From: Bacteroides sp.
GTDB lineage: Bacteria > Bacteroidota > Bacteroidia > Bacteroidales > Bacteroidaceae
Direction of reading: 5' to 3'
DNA: 18,296 nucleotides
Assembly: GCA_019412865.1 (NCBI GenBank)
Contig: DXOJ01000376.1
Location: 1-18,296, forward strand
Each line of letters opens with the position of its first letter. Position 1 is the first letter of the stretch. This document shows positions 1 through 6,949 of the stretch, piece after piece. The translations under genes were made by a program, and so were the position numbers. The notes beneath the pieces are model-generated. The model was not told the origin of the DNA. It made no database searches and was given only the letters and a program-made list of their open reading frames with translations.

Positions 1-448
1 ATTTTTCTTCTCCATGCATTCCCAGATGCCATTTACCTGCCATATAAGTATGGTAGCCTCCTTCTTTCAATACCTCGGCTATTGTGACACAGTTCCGGTT
101 GAGGAATCCTTTATATCCCGGCACTCCCCAGTCGTTCGGGCTCTTTTGATTCTCTTGCTTAAACGGATCTTCGGACATTTGCCCGATACCTGCCTGATGC
201 TGATACAGTCCTGTCATTAAACTGGCTCGGGCGGGGCAAGAACGTGAAGTGTTGTAGAATTGGGTGAAGCGTACTCCTTTGGATGCCAATGCATCAATAT
301 TAGGGGTCAGTATTTCTCCACCGTAGCAGCCGATATCGGAATAACCCATATCATCTACCATAATCAGTACGACGTTCGGCTTTTCCTGTGCCGAACAAAA
401 CGATGCCATCAGTAAGGGGGCAGTCATTAAGAAATTCTTCTTTACCAT
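1..448 (-). CDS. Secreted S1-family sulfatase, N-terminal part (runs off the left edge)
   Basis: The visible 149 residues are the N-terminal third of a formylglycine-dependent sulfatase (alkaline phosphatase superfamily), which would hydrolyse sulfate esters on a glycan in the periplasm or outside the cell. The protein starts MVKKNFLMTAPLLMASFCSA, a signal peptide with likely cleavage before QEKPN. Metal-site residues D32-D33 lie in VDDMGYSDIGCYGG. The modification motif is S70-C-P-A-R74, so the residue converted to formylglycine is Ser (S-x-P-x-R). It is followed by ASLMTGLYQHQAGIG, and the K139-W-H141 catalytic motif follows near the edge. The start at 448 is the ATG directly before the signal peptide. 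The sequence is strikingly like the sulfatase at 5218-6945 around the active site, so the two are paralogues, probably of one S1 subfamily. The gene is divergent from the GH2 gene and carries the shared promoter element. Family is certain; substrate is unknown. Confidence 0.93.
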   Translation of the reverse strand, partial: MVKKNFLMTAPLLMASFCSAQEKPNVVLIMVDDMGYSDIGCYGGEILTPNIDALASKGVRFTQFYNTSRSCPARASLMTGLYQHQAGIGQMSEDPFKQENQKSPNDWGVPGYKGFLNRNCVTIAEVLKEGGYHTYMAGKWHLGMHGEEK

Positions 449-471
449 AGTATTATCAATTATCTGGAAAA

Positions 472-479
472 CAAAAGTA
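472..479 (-). promoter_or_regulatory. -7 promoter box (TACTTTTG) for the left sulfatase
   Basis: Read on the minus strand this is TACTTTTG, a perfect match to the Bacteroidetes sigma-70 -7 consensus TAnnTTTG, 23 bp upstream of the sulfatase ATG. No good TTTG -33 box is present. A TTTTTCC run about 21 bp upstream may serve as a degenerate one or as an activator half-site. The same box at the same distance from the shared upstream element occurs at the two other enzyme promoters. Confidence 0.7.
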
Positions 480-497
480 GAGAAGTTTATGCAAAAG

Positions 498-531
498 GAA
501 GGAAAAATGCTAATCAATAAAGAACAAAATC
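498..531 (-). promoter_or_regulatory. Shared upstream activator element, copy 1
   Basis: On the minus strand the element contains CTTTATTGA (522 to 514), preceded by a T/G-rich tract, and TTTTTCC (507 to 501). Exactly 34 bp separate the end of CTTTATTGA from the -7 box at 479. Over 471-536 this region aligns without gaps to 8362-8427 with 52 of 66 bases identical by my count. The 21-bp distance between the two pyrimidine/CC boxes would suit tandem half-sites of an AraC-type DNA-binding domain, such as that of hybrid two-component regulators. That protein assignment is inference. Confidence 0.6.
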
Positions 532-591
532 AGGTATATCCACAAAAAAAACACATAATTACTCGATCAGCATTTATTTTAACAATGAACA

Positions 592-622
592 GTTTTTGTC
601 CTTTATTGAACAAATAGTTTCC
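592..622 (+). promoter_or_regulatory. Shared upstream activator element, copy 2 (GH2 promoter)
   Basis: Bases 592-609 match the corresponding 18 bases of the 8302-gene promoter at 17 positions and those of the left sulfatase promoter at 16. The core TTTATTGA is at 602-609 and a TTTCC box at 618-622. The core ends 34 bp before the -7 box at 644, the same spacing as in the other two copies. The stretch between the conserved boxes is not conserved, so this looks like selected sites rather than a recent duplication. Confidence 0.6.
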
Positions 623-643
623 TGTTCTAAATTTCAATCTCGT

Positions 644-651
644 TACCTTTG
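644..651 (+). promoter_or_regulatory. -7 promoter box (TACCTTTG) for the GH2 operon
   Basis: TACCTTTG matches TAnnTTTG exactly. Transcription would begin roughly 5-8 bp downstream, at about 656-660. This matters for the gene start: an in-frame ATG at 649 lies inside the promoter box and could not be on the transcript, so the coding region must begin downstream, at 709. Confidence 0.7.
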
Positions 652-708
652 TATCAAATCAATACGTTGAAGATATCACTCAGAAACGCAAAACTAAAAA
701 GTAACAAA

Positions 709-2511
709 ATGAGAAAGACACAGCTTGTTTTGGTCGGTTTACTACTATCCTTTACAGTAAATGCGACCAATGATATTCCCCGTCCGGAATATCCACGTCC
801 GCAGTTCGAAAGAGCCGAATGGATTAATTTAAACGGAACATGGACCTATGAATTCGATTTGTCGAATTCTGGAAAGAACCGACAATTAACTACCGCAAAG
901 CAGTTAAGCAACACAATCACCGTCCCCTTCTGTCCCGAAAGTAAACTATCAGGAGTAAATCACACGGATTTCATCGAACAAATGTGGTATCAACGTTCTA
1001 TTTCCATACCTGAAAATTGGAAAAATAAGAAAATCATGTTGAACTTTGGTGCAGTAGATTATCACGCAGAAATATACATCGACGGAAACTATCTCGGCAA
1101 TCATGACGGGGGCAGTTCTTCTTTCTCGCTGGACATCACTCCGGCTGTAGAACCGGGAAATACGCATAGCTTGGTCGTTTTTGTTGCTGACAAGACCCGT
1201 TCAGGGCTTCAAGCAGTGGGCAAACAATCTACCCAGTATAATTCATACGGTTGCTTTTATACCCGTGTCACCGGAATCTGGCAGACGGTATGGCTAGAAG
1301 CCGTTTCTCCGTATGGTTTGAGATCTGCCCGGACGAATCCGGATATCGATCAACAACAATTAATCGTCACACCGGAATTTTATCGTTCTTCGAACGATGA
1401 GACACTGGAAATTACTTTATATGACAACAGTCGTCAGGTAAGTCGCAAAGTGGTGAAATGTAATAACGGTTCCAGCGTTGTTCTCCCGGTTAAGGACATG
1501 AAACTCTGGAGTCCGGAAAACCCTTACCTATACGACATAACCTACCGTATAAAAAATGCCAATGGGGAGGTTATCGATGAGGTAAAATCATACGTGGGAA
1601 TGCGCGTGGGAATGCGCAAAGTACACACTTCCAACGGACAGATTTATCTGAATAACGAACCTTACTTCCAACGGCTTGTGCTAAACCAAGGATACTACCC
1701 GGACGGTATCTGGACCGCTCCCACTGATGAAGCACTAAAGAATGATATTCTGCTTAGCAAAGAGGCCGGATTCAACGGCGCCCGTCTTCATCAAAAAGTA
1801 TTTGAAGAAAGGTTCCATTACTGGGCCGACAAACTGGGATTTATTACTTGGGGAGAATCTGCCAACTGGGGAATGGATTATAAAGAAGAAGAGGCAGCCC
1901 GCTATTTCCTGACGGAATGGTCGGAGATACTTATGCGGGACTATAATCATCCATCCATCATCGCATGGGTTCCCTTCAATCAGCCGCTCGAAAATCCTTA
2001 TACTCTTATATCCGGCAAGATGCCGCGTTTAATCATTGATACATACCGCCTGACGAAAGCTATTGACCCCACACGATTAGTCAACGGCATTGCCGGCGAT
2101 ACCCATTTCCTGACGGATATCTGGGGAATCCGTAATTATGAGTCCGATACTGCGCGTTTCGCACGCTACTTAAAACCTAATGAAAAACAAGCATTCTACA
2201 ATCATCAACCGTTCTTCATCGGAGAGTTTGGCGGAATGCTTTGGACCGGGGAACATAAAGACAAGGCTTCATGGGGATATGGCAAAACGATTACAAGTGA
2301 AGAAGGTTTCTACGAACGATTGGAGGGATTTATGGATGCGATAGCAAATGCTAAAGAGGTGACCGGATTCTGCTATACTCAACTGACAGATATTGAGCAG
2401 GAAAAGAATGGTATCTACTACTATGATCGTCGTCCCAAGCTGGAAATGAAACGAATTAAAACTATTTTCGAAAAGATCCCAAGTAACAGATCTTTGAAAA
2501 TTAAAGAATAA
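709..2511 (+). CDS. Secreted GH2-family glycoside hydrolase with Asn-Gln at the acid/base site
   Basis: A 600-residue protein of the GH2 beta-galactosidase/beta-glucuronidase family. It starts with a signal peptide (MRKTQLVLVGLLLSFTVNA). Next come a sugar-binding jelly-roll domain (about 25-190, with PRPQFERAEWINLNGTW and EIYIDGNYLGNHDGG), an Ig-like domain (about 195-295) and a TIM barrel (about 300-600, with GARLHQKVFEERF and YNHPSIIAWVPFN). The nucleophile is visible as E506 in IGEFGG. The acid/base position, normally the Glu of the F-N-E motif, is Gln: F423-N424-Q425-P-L-E428. The usual S-W-G that follows is also absent. The enzyme may therefore need an unusual substrate, an external base or another residue, or may only bind sugar. 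The 649 ATG is rejected because it lies in the promoter box; the 709 ATG heads the signal peptide. It is first in an operon with the gene at 2518. The actual sugar specificity cannot be read from the sequence. Confidence 0.9.
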   Translation: MRKTQLVLVGLLLSFTVNATNDIPRPEYPRPQFERAEWINLNGTWTYEFDLSNSGKNRQLTTAKQLSNTITVPFCPESKLSGVNHTDFIEQMWYQRSISIPENWKNKKIMLNFGAVDYHAEIYIDGNYLGNHDGGSSSFSLDITPAVEPGNTHSLVVFVADKTRSGLQAVGKQSTQYNSYGCFYTRVTGIWQTVWLEAVSPYGLRSARTNPDIDQQQLIVTPEFYRSSNDETLEITLYDNSRQVSRKVVKCNNGSSVVLPVKDMKLWSPENPYLYDITYRIKNANGEVIDEVKSYVGMRVGMRKVHTSNGQIYLNNEPYFQRLVLNQGYYPDGIWTAPTDEALKNDILLSKEAGFNGARLHQKVFEERFHYWADKLGFITWGESANWGMDYKEEEAARYFLTEWSEILMRDYNHPSIIAWVPFNQPLENPYTLISGKMPRLIIDTYRLTKAIDPTRLVNGIAGDTHFLTDIWGIRNYESDTARFARYLKPNEKQAFYNHQPFFIGEFGGMLWTGEHKDKASWGYGKTITSEEGFYERLEGFMDAIANAKEVTGFCYTQLTDIEQEKNGIYYYDRRPKLEMKRIKTIFEKIPSNRSLKIKE

Positions 2512-2517
2512 GCTATC

Positions 2518-5082
2518 ATGATAAAAAAGCGAATCTTAGTGATATCCGTATTGTGTACTCTCCTGACCGCGTATGTGTCAGGAGAAGTACCTCCCGCCAA
2601 GGTTGTATTCCAACAATACATGAACCAGGCACAAACATTCGCCAACAACTTTCCACGGGAGAAAGCGTATTTACATTTTGATAATACGAGTTATTATGTC
2701 GGTGACACAATTTGGTTCAAAGCTTATGTCACCCTTGCCGAAAAACAGACTTTCAGTCTAATCAGCCGCCCTCTGTATGTGGAGTTAGTAGACCAGACAG
2801 GGCATATAGCAGATAAACAAATTATCAAGCTGACGCAGGGAGAAGGGAACGGACAATTCATTCTTCCTCATTCAATGCTATCCGGTTACTATGAGGTACG
2901 CGCTTATACGCGCTGGATGCTTGCTTTTAATGAACCACAATATTTTTCGCGCACTTTTCCTATTTATCAGCTTTCCAATAGCGATAAACTGGAACGTAGT
3001 ATCACGACTTACGAATTAAGTTCGTCGATGGAGAACCGCCCGTCTGAAACGGAGGAGAAGTTAAATGTGCGTTTTTTCCCCGAAGGAGGACAATTAGTAG
3101 AGGGGGTGACTTCGCAGGTCGCTTTCAAGGCGGAGAGTAAGAATGGAGGGAATATTGAATTATCGGGGACGATCTATACCAAAGAAGGAACAGAGATCAC
3201 CTCTTTCGAGACTTTGCACGATGGAATGGGACATTTTGAATATACCCCTTCCGATCAACCCGCAATTGCTAAAGTCAGTTTTCAAGGAAAGAAATATGAA
3301 TTCACACTTCCACAGGCATTGCCTAACGGGTATGTTTTGAGTACTGTCAGTAATGCCGGTGCTCTTTTGGTGAGAGTATCCTGTAATGCCGCCACTCCTC
3401 AAGACACATTGGCTGTATTTATCAGTCATCAAGGGCGTCCATCTATCCACCAGCTGATTAGTTGCCGGGCGGATGCTCCGCAGGAGTTTATTCTGCCCAC
3501 CCGTAAACTACCGGCAGGTGTACTGCAGGTCAGCCTCATCAACCGGGCAGGTAATACATTGTGCGAACGTTTTGTCTTTGCCAATCCGCGTGCTCCCCTG
3601 CAAATATCAACGGAAGGACTGAAAGAGGTGTACGCCCCCTACGCTCCCATTCGTTGCGAATTGCAAGTAAAGAATGCTAAGGGAGAACCTGTATCCGGAG
3701 AATTGTCGGTCAGTATTCGAGACGGTGTCCGGTCGGATTATCTGGAGTATGACAACAATATTTTCACGGATCTGCTGTTAACCTCCGATTTGAAAGGATA
3801 TATCCATCAACCCGGTTATTACTTCGCATCCCCGTCTCCGCGAAAGCAAACCGAACTGGATGTTTTATTGATGGTGCACGGATGGCGTAAATACGACATG
3901 AGCCAGGCCATCTCTACCGCTCCTTTCACTCCGCTTCAATTGCCGGAAGCGCAATTGGTACTGAACGGGCAAGTGAAATCAACCATTCTCAAGAATAAGT
4001 TGAAAGATATTGCACTTAGCGTGATAGTGAAGAAGGACGATCAATTCATAACCGGAGGAACCGTGACCGATGAAAACGGCCGTTTCACCATTCCGGTGGA
4101 AGATTTTGAAGGAACAACAGAAGCGGTGATCCAAACCCGGAAAGTCGGTAAAGAACGTAATAAGGATGCTTCTATCCTGATCGACCGTAATTTCTCCCCC
4201 GCTCCGCGGGCTTACGGCTATAAGGAGCTTCATCCAGAATGGAAAGACCTGGCCTACTGGCAACAGAAAGCCGAGAGTTTTGATTCTCTATACATGGATT
4301 CTATCCGGAAGGTAGAAGGACTTTATGTATTGGATGAGGTGGAAATAAAAAGTAAACGCCGGCAAGGAAGCAACATGGCTACCAAGATCAGCGAGAAGAG
4401 TATTGATGCTTATTACGATGTACGCCGTTCGGTGGATGTATTACGCGATAATGGAAAGATTGTCACCACCATTCCCGAATTAATGGAAAAGTTGAGTCCG
4501 CAATTTTATTGGGATCGCACCAATGACAAGCATACGTATCGTCAGAAACCGATCTGCTATATTATGGATAATCACATTTTGTCTGAAACAGAAACTCAAA
4601 TGATGCTGACCGAGGTGGACGGATTGGCTTCTATCATCATTAGCAAAGGCACCGGAGGTATTGATGACGACATTATCCAAAATACAAAGATGTCCGAGGT
4701 GACCGATAGCACGGGAGTCGACATAAGCAAACTGGACAGATATAGTGTTTTCTACCTGATTCCCCTGCCCAGACGCGATGTGTTGAATAAGAGCCAAAGT
4801 GCTGTATTAGGTACCCGGCAAACTGTTATTCAGGGATATACCCGTCCATTGGAATATTATTCTCCTGCCTACCCTACCAAGGAGCTATACATGGATAAAG
4901 TAGATAAAAGACGGACGTTATACTGGAATCCATCCGTACAAGCTGATGGAAATGGGAAAGCGGTGATTGAATGTTATAATAACCAATATTCCACTCCGTT
5001 GATTATTCAAGCGGAAACGCTGGGTAAAGATGGACAGATAGGAAGTATGAGGTATTCTACCATTGGGAAAATAGAGCAATAG
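2518..5082 (+). CDS. Large secreted MG2/plug-like domain protein of unknown function
   Basis: An 854-residue exported protein. The signal peptide covers about residues 1-22. The segment FPREKAYLHFDNTSYYVGDT, running to about residue 150, is the MG2-like (alpha-2-macroglobulin) domain found at the N terminus of many large Bacteroidetes surface proteins. RFFPEGGQLVEG (about 190) begins a second beta-rich module. From about residue 605, LDEVEIKSKRR introduces a segment resembling a TonB-receptor plug, but there is no beta barrel after it. The C-terminal end (about 798-854, RRTLYWNPSVQADGNGKA) is a small Ig-like domain typical of this family. The start is 6 bp after the GH2 stop codon, so the two genes are surely co-transcribed from the 644 promoter. 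A hairpin ends the unit. The role is unknown; its place beside a glycosidase suggests a structural or binding part in glycan handling, which is inference. Confidence 0.85.
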   Translation: MIKKRILVISVLCTLLTAYVSGEVPPAKVVFQQYMNQAQTFANNFPREKAYLHFDNTSYYVGDTIWFKAYVTLAEKQTFSLISRPLYVELVDQTGHIADKQIIKLTQGEGNGQFILPHSMLSGYYEVRAYTRWMLAFNEPQYFSRTFPIYQLSNSDKLERSITTYELSSSMENRPSETEEKLNVRFFPEGGQLVEGVTSQVAFKAESKNGGNIELSGTIYTKEGTEITSFETLHDGMGHFEYTPSDQPAIAKVSFQGKKYEFTLPQALPNGYVLSTVSNAGALLVRVSCNAATPQDTLAVFISHQGRPSIHQLISCRADAPQEFILPTRKLPAGVLQVSLINRAGNTLCERFVFANPRAPLQISTEGLKEVYAPYAPIRCELQVKNAKGEPVSGELSVSIRDGVRSDYLEYDNNIFTDLLLTSDLKGYIHQPGYYFASPSPRKQTELDVLLMVHGWRKYDMSQAISTAPFTPLQLPEAQLVLNGQVKSTILKNKLKDIALSVIVKKDDQFITGGTVTDENGRFTIPVEDFEGTTEAVIQTRKVGKERNKDASILIDRNFSPAPRAYGYKELHPEWKDLAYWQQKAESFDSLYMDSIRKVEGLYVLDEVEIKSKRRQGSNMATKISEKSIDAYYDVRRSVDVLRDNGKIVTTIPELMEKLSPQFYWDRTNDKHTYRQKPICYIMDNHILSETETQMMLTEVDGLASIIISKGTGGIDDDIIQNTKMSEVTDSTGVDISKLDRYSVFYLIPLPRRDVLNKSQSAVLGTRQTVIQGYTRPLEYYSPAYPTKELYMDKVDKRRTLYWNPSVQADGNGKAVIECYNNQYSTPLIIQAETLGKDGQIGSMRYSTIGKIEQ

Positions 5083-5130
5083 TCCATCTGTTTCTTACTG
5101 AATTAGTTATTTAATTCCCCTATAAAATGA

Positions 5131-5173
5131 ATGGGGATGAAGTTATTCCCGATTCGGAATCCTTCATCCCCAT
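5131..5173. terminator. Bidirectional terminator hairpin between convergent operons
   Basis: ATGGGGATGAAG (5131-5142) and CTTCATCCCCAT (5162-5173) form a perfect 12-bp stem. An inner stem ATTCC/GGAAT (5145-5149 with 5156-5160) closes the loop. Flanking AT-rich sequence (TATAAAA on one side, ATTATTCATTTAAT on the other) can extend the stem or act as weak U-tracts. The site lies 49 bp after the stop of the plus-strand protein and 45 bp after the stop of the minus-strand sulfatase, so it probably ends both transcripts. Confidence 0.8.
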
Positions 5174-5217
5174 TATTCATTTAATGATTATAAATGCTTG
5201 TACTCAAACAATAGCTA

Positions 5218-6945
5218 TTAGTTCTTTTTCTGTTTTTTCTGTCCCGGGTAAGGTTCTACCATGCAGCGTTTCGCCCATGCTTCGTATGCCTTAGCCATTT
5301 CCGCTACTTTTTCAGGATATTGGGCAGCCAAGTTATGCTTCTCGCTGCGATCTTTATTCAGGTTATATAATTCCCATTGTTCACGATCTTTCGGACGAAC
5401 CAGTTTCCAGCCATCGTTAGAAAGGAAAGCGCGTTCGTTGAAGTGTTCGAAACCAAGATAATCATGCCCTTCACGATGTCCGTTTTTGAAGATAGGAAGC
5501 AGGCTCTTTCCTTCCATCGGGATGATATCATTTCCTTTGTATTTAGTAGGATAAGTAGCTCCCGCCATATCGATACAGGTTGCCATAATATCCATCACAT
5601 GTCCGATTTCAGGAGTCATTCCTCCCACATTCTTTTTGATTCCTTTCGGCCAGTGCGCAATCATCGGAGTACAGATACCTCCTTCATAGGCTTTCGCTTT
5701 CCAGAAACGGAACGGAGTATTGGCTACATTTGACCAGCGAGCTCCCAATGAAGCATAAGTCGTCTCCGGGCCAGGCAATACCTTTTTATTACGTGGGTAT
5801 ATAATCTTCTCTCCCTTACGAGTCATATCCGGACGGTCATTTTCTCCTCCACTCATATTCTGACATTCTTCATTACTGCAACCATTGTCAGACAGGAAAA
5901 GGATCAATGTATTGTCCAACTGGCCGGTCTTTTCAAGCGCATCGATAACCTGACCGATTCCCTGGTCCATACGATCAATCATAGCAGCATGAACAGCCAT
6001 AGCACGGGCATCCCATTCGGCATTCGGATTATCTTCCCATTTGTCGTTAAACTGACGCTCGGACAGGAAATCATCCATTCCCGGGAAAATACCTAACTGC
6101 TTCTGACGTTCGTAACGGGCATTACGGATGGCTTCCCAACCTACTTTATAGGTATCCTTATATTTTTCAATATCTTCCGGAAGTGCGTGAAGTGGCCAGT
6201 GAGGTGAAGTGTAGGCAAGATACATGAAGAACGGTTTGTCATCTTTCGCATACTCTTTCACTTCTTTTACGGCACGGTCTGAAAGAGCCTGTGTGATATA
6301 ATACCCTTCCGGTACTTCTTTCACAGGCACTTCGCCCTCTACCAGACTGAACGGGTCGAAATAGTCCACCACTCCATAAATTGTTCCGTAATGAGAGTCA
6401 AAGCCACGGTTTACGGGATAATGACATAAATCAGAGAATGTCTCATGAACGACGTGATGGGCCAGCCATTCACGCTGATCGTCACGCAACGGTGTTTCGG
6501 CAATGTGCCATTTTCCAACCATACTGGTGGTATAGCCCGATTCTTTCAATACTTCGGCAATAGTAACGGCATTACGTGAAAGTGTACCGCGATATCCCGG
6601 CAAATGCCCGTCAAAGGTCATACGGCCGATACCTGCCTGATGCTGATAAAGACCTGTCAATAAAGAGGCACGTGTAGGACAACTACGACTGGCATTATAG
6701 AAATGGTTGAAACGTACGCCCTCTTTTGCCAGTCTGTCCAGATTAGGGGTGTGGATTTCACTACCATAGCATCCCAAATCGGAATAACCAAGGTCGTCTG
6801 CCAGAATCACCAGGATATTAGGCTTCTTATCAGATTTCTTGCCCTTTGCTTCTGCCGCAGAATGACCGGCAACCATCAGGGCTGTTGGTAATAGAAATAA
6901 TTTTGAATTCATAAGTTTAATGTCTATTTTTAATTTGTTTTTCAT
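5218..6945 (-). CDS. Secreted S1-family sulfatase (Ser-type), second gene of the sulfatase pair
   Basis: A 575-residue sulfatase when started at 6945. Metal ligands D50-D51 lie in LADDLGYSDLGCYGS. The formylglycine motif is S88-C-P-T-R92, followed by ASLLTGLYQHQAGIG. Further on come K145-W-H147, H249 in SPHWPLH and D353-N354 in LSDNG, so the catalytic set appears complete. The C-terminal tail is lysine-rich (PGQKKQKKN). The start is uncertain. The ATG at 7002 lies inside the upstream gene. The ATG at 6945 is 4 bp past the upstream stop with GGAAAAGAG just before it, giving a lysine-rich leader and then the hydrophobic stretch LFLLPTALMVAG. The ATG at 6912 also gives a good signal peptide (MNSKLFLLPTALMVAG). 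I chose 6945 for spacing and coupling. The gene is closely related to the partial sulfatase at 1-448. The target sulfate position is unknown. Confidence 0.92.
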   Translation of the reverse strand: MKNKLKIDIKLMNSKLFLLPTALMVAGHSAAEAKGKKSDKKPNILVILADDLGYSDLGCYGSEIHTPNLDRLAKEGVRFNHFYNASRSCPTRASLLTGLYQHQAGIGRMTFDGHLPGYRGTLSRNAVTIAEVLKESGYTTSMVGKWHIAETPLRDDQREWLAHHVVHETFSDLCHYPVNRGFDSHYGTIYGVVDYFDPFSLVEGEVPVKEVPEGYYITQALSDRAVKEVKEYAKDDKPFFMYLAYTSPHWPLHALPEDIEKYKDTYKVGWEAIRNARYERQKQLGIFPGMDDFLSERQFNDKWEDNPNAEWDARAMAVHAAMIDRMDQGIGQVIDALEKTGQLDNTLILFLSDNGCSNEECQNMSGGENDRPDMTRKGEKIIYPRNKKVLPGPETTYASLGARWSNVANTPFRFWKAKAYEGGICTPMIAHWPKGIKKNVGGMTPEIGHVMDIMATCIDMAGATYPTKYKGNDIIPMEGKSLLPIFKNGHREGHDYLGFEHFNERAFLSNDGWKLVRPKDREQWELYNLNKDRSEKHNLAAQYPEKVAEMAKAYEAWAKRCMVEPYPGQKKQKKN

Positions 6946-6949
6946 TGTA

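Noticed and set aside
224..241. Cys-type sulfatase motif in the left gene, reading from the Cys of SCPAR
   Set aside because: Starting from Cys the pattern would be C-P-A-R-A, which lacks Arg at the fifth position. Starting from Ser gives S-C-P-A-R, which fits S-x-P-x-R.
649..708. Extended start for the GH2 gene at the ATG at 649
   Set aside because: This ATG lies inside the TACCTTTG promoter box. The 20 added residues are polar and would bury the signal peptide that begins at 709.
5377..5733. Plus-strand open frame of 118 codons opposite the sulfatase
   Set aside because: It is the antisense shadow of a clear sulfatase gene, with no recognisable domain or ribosome binding site.
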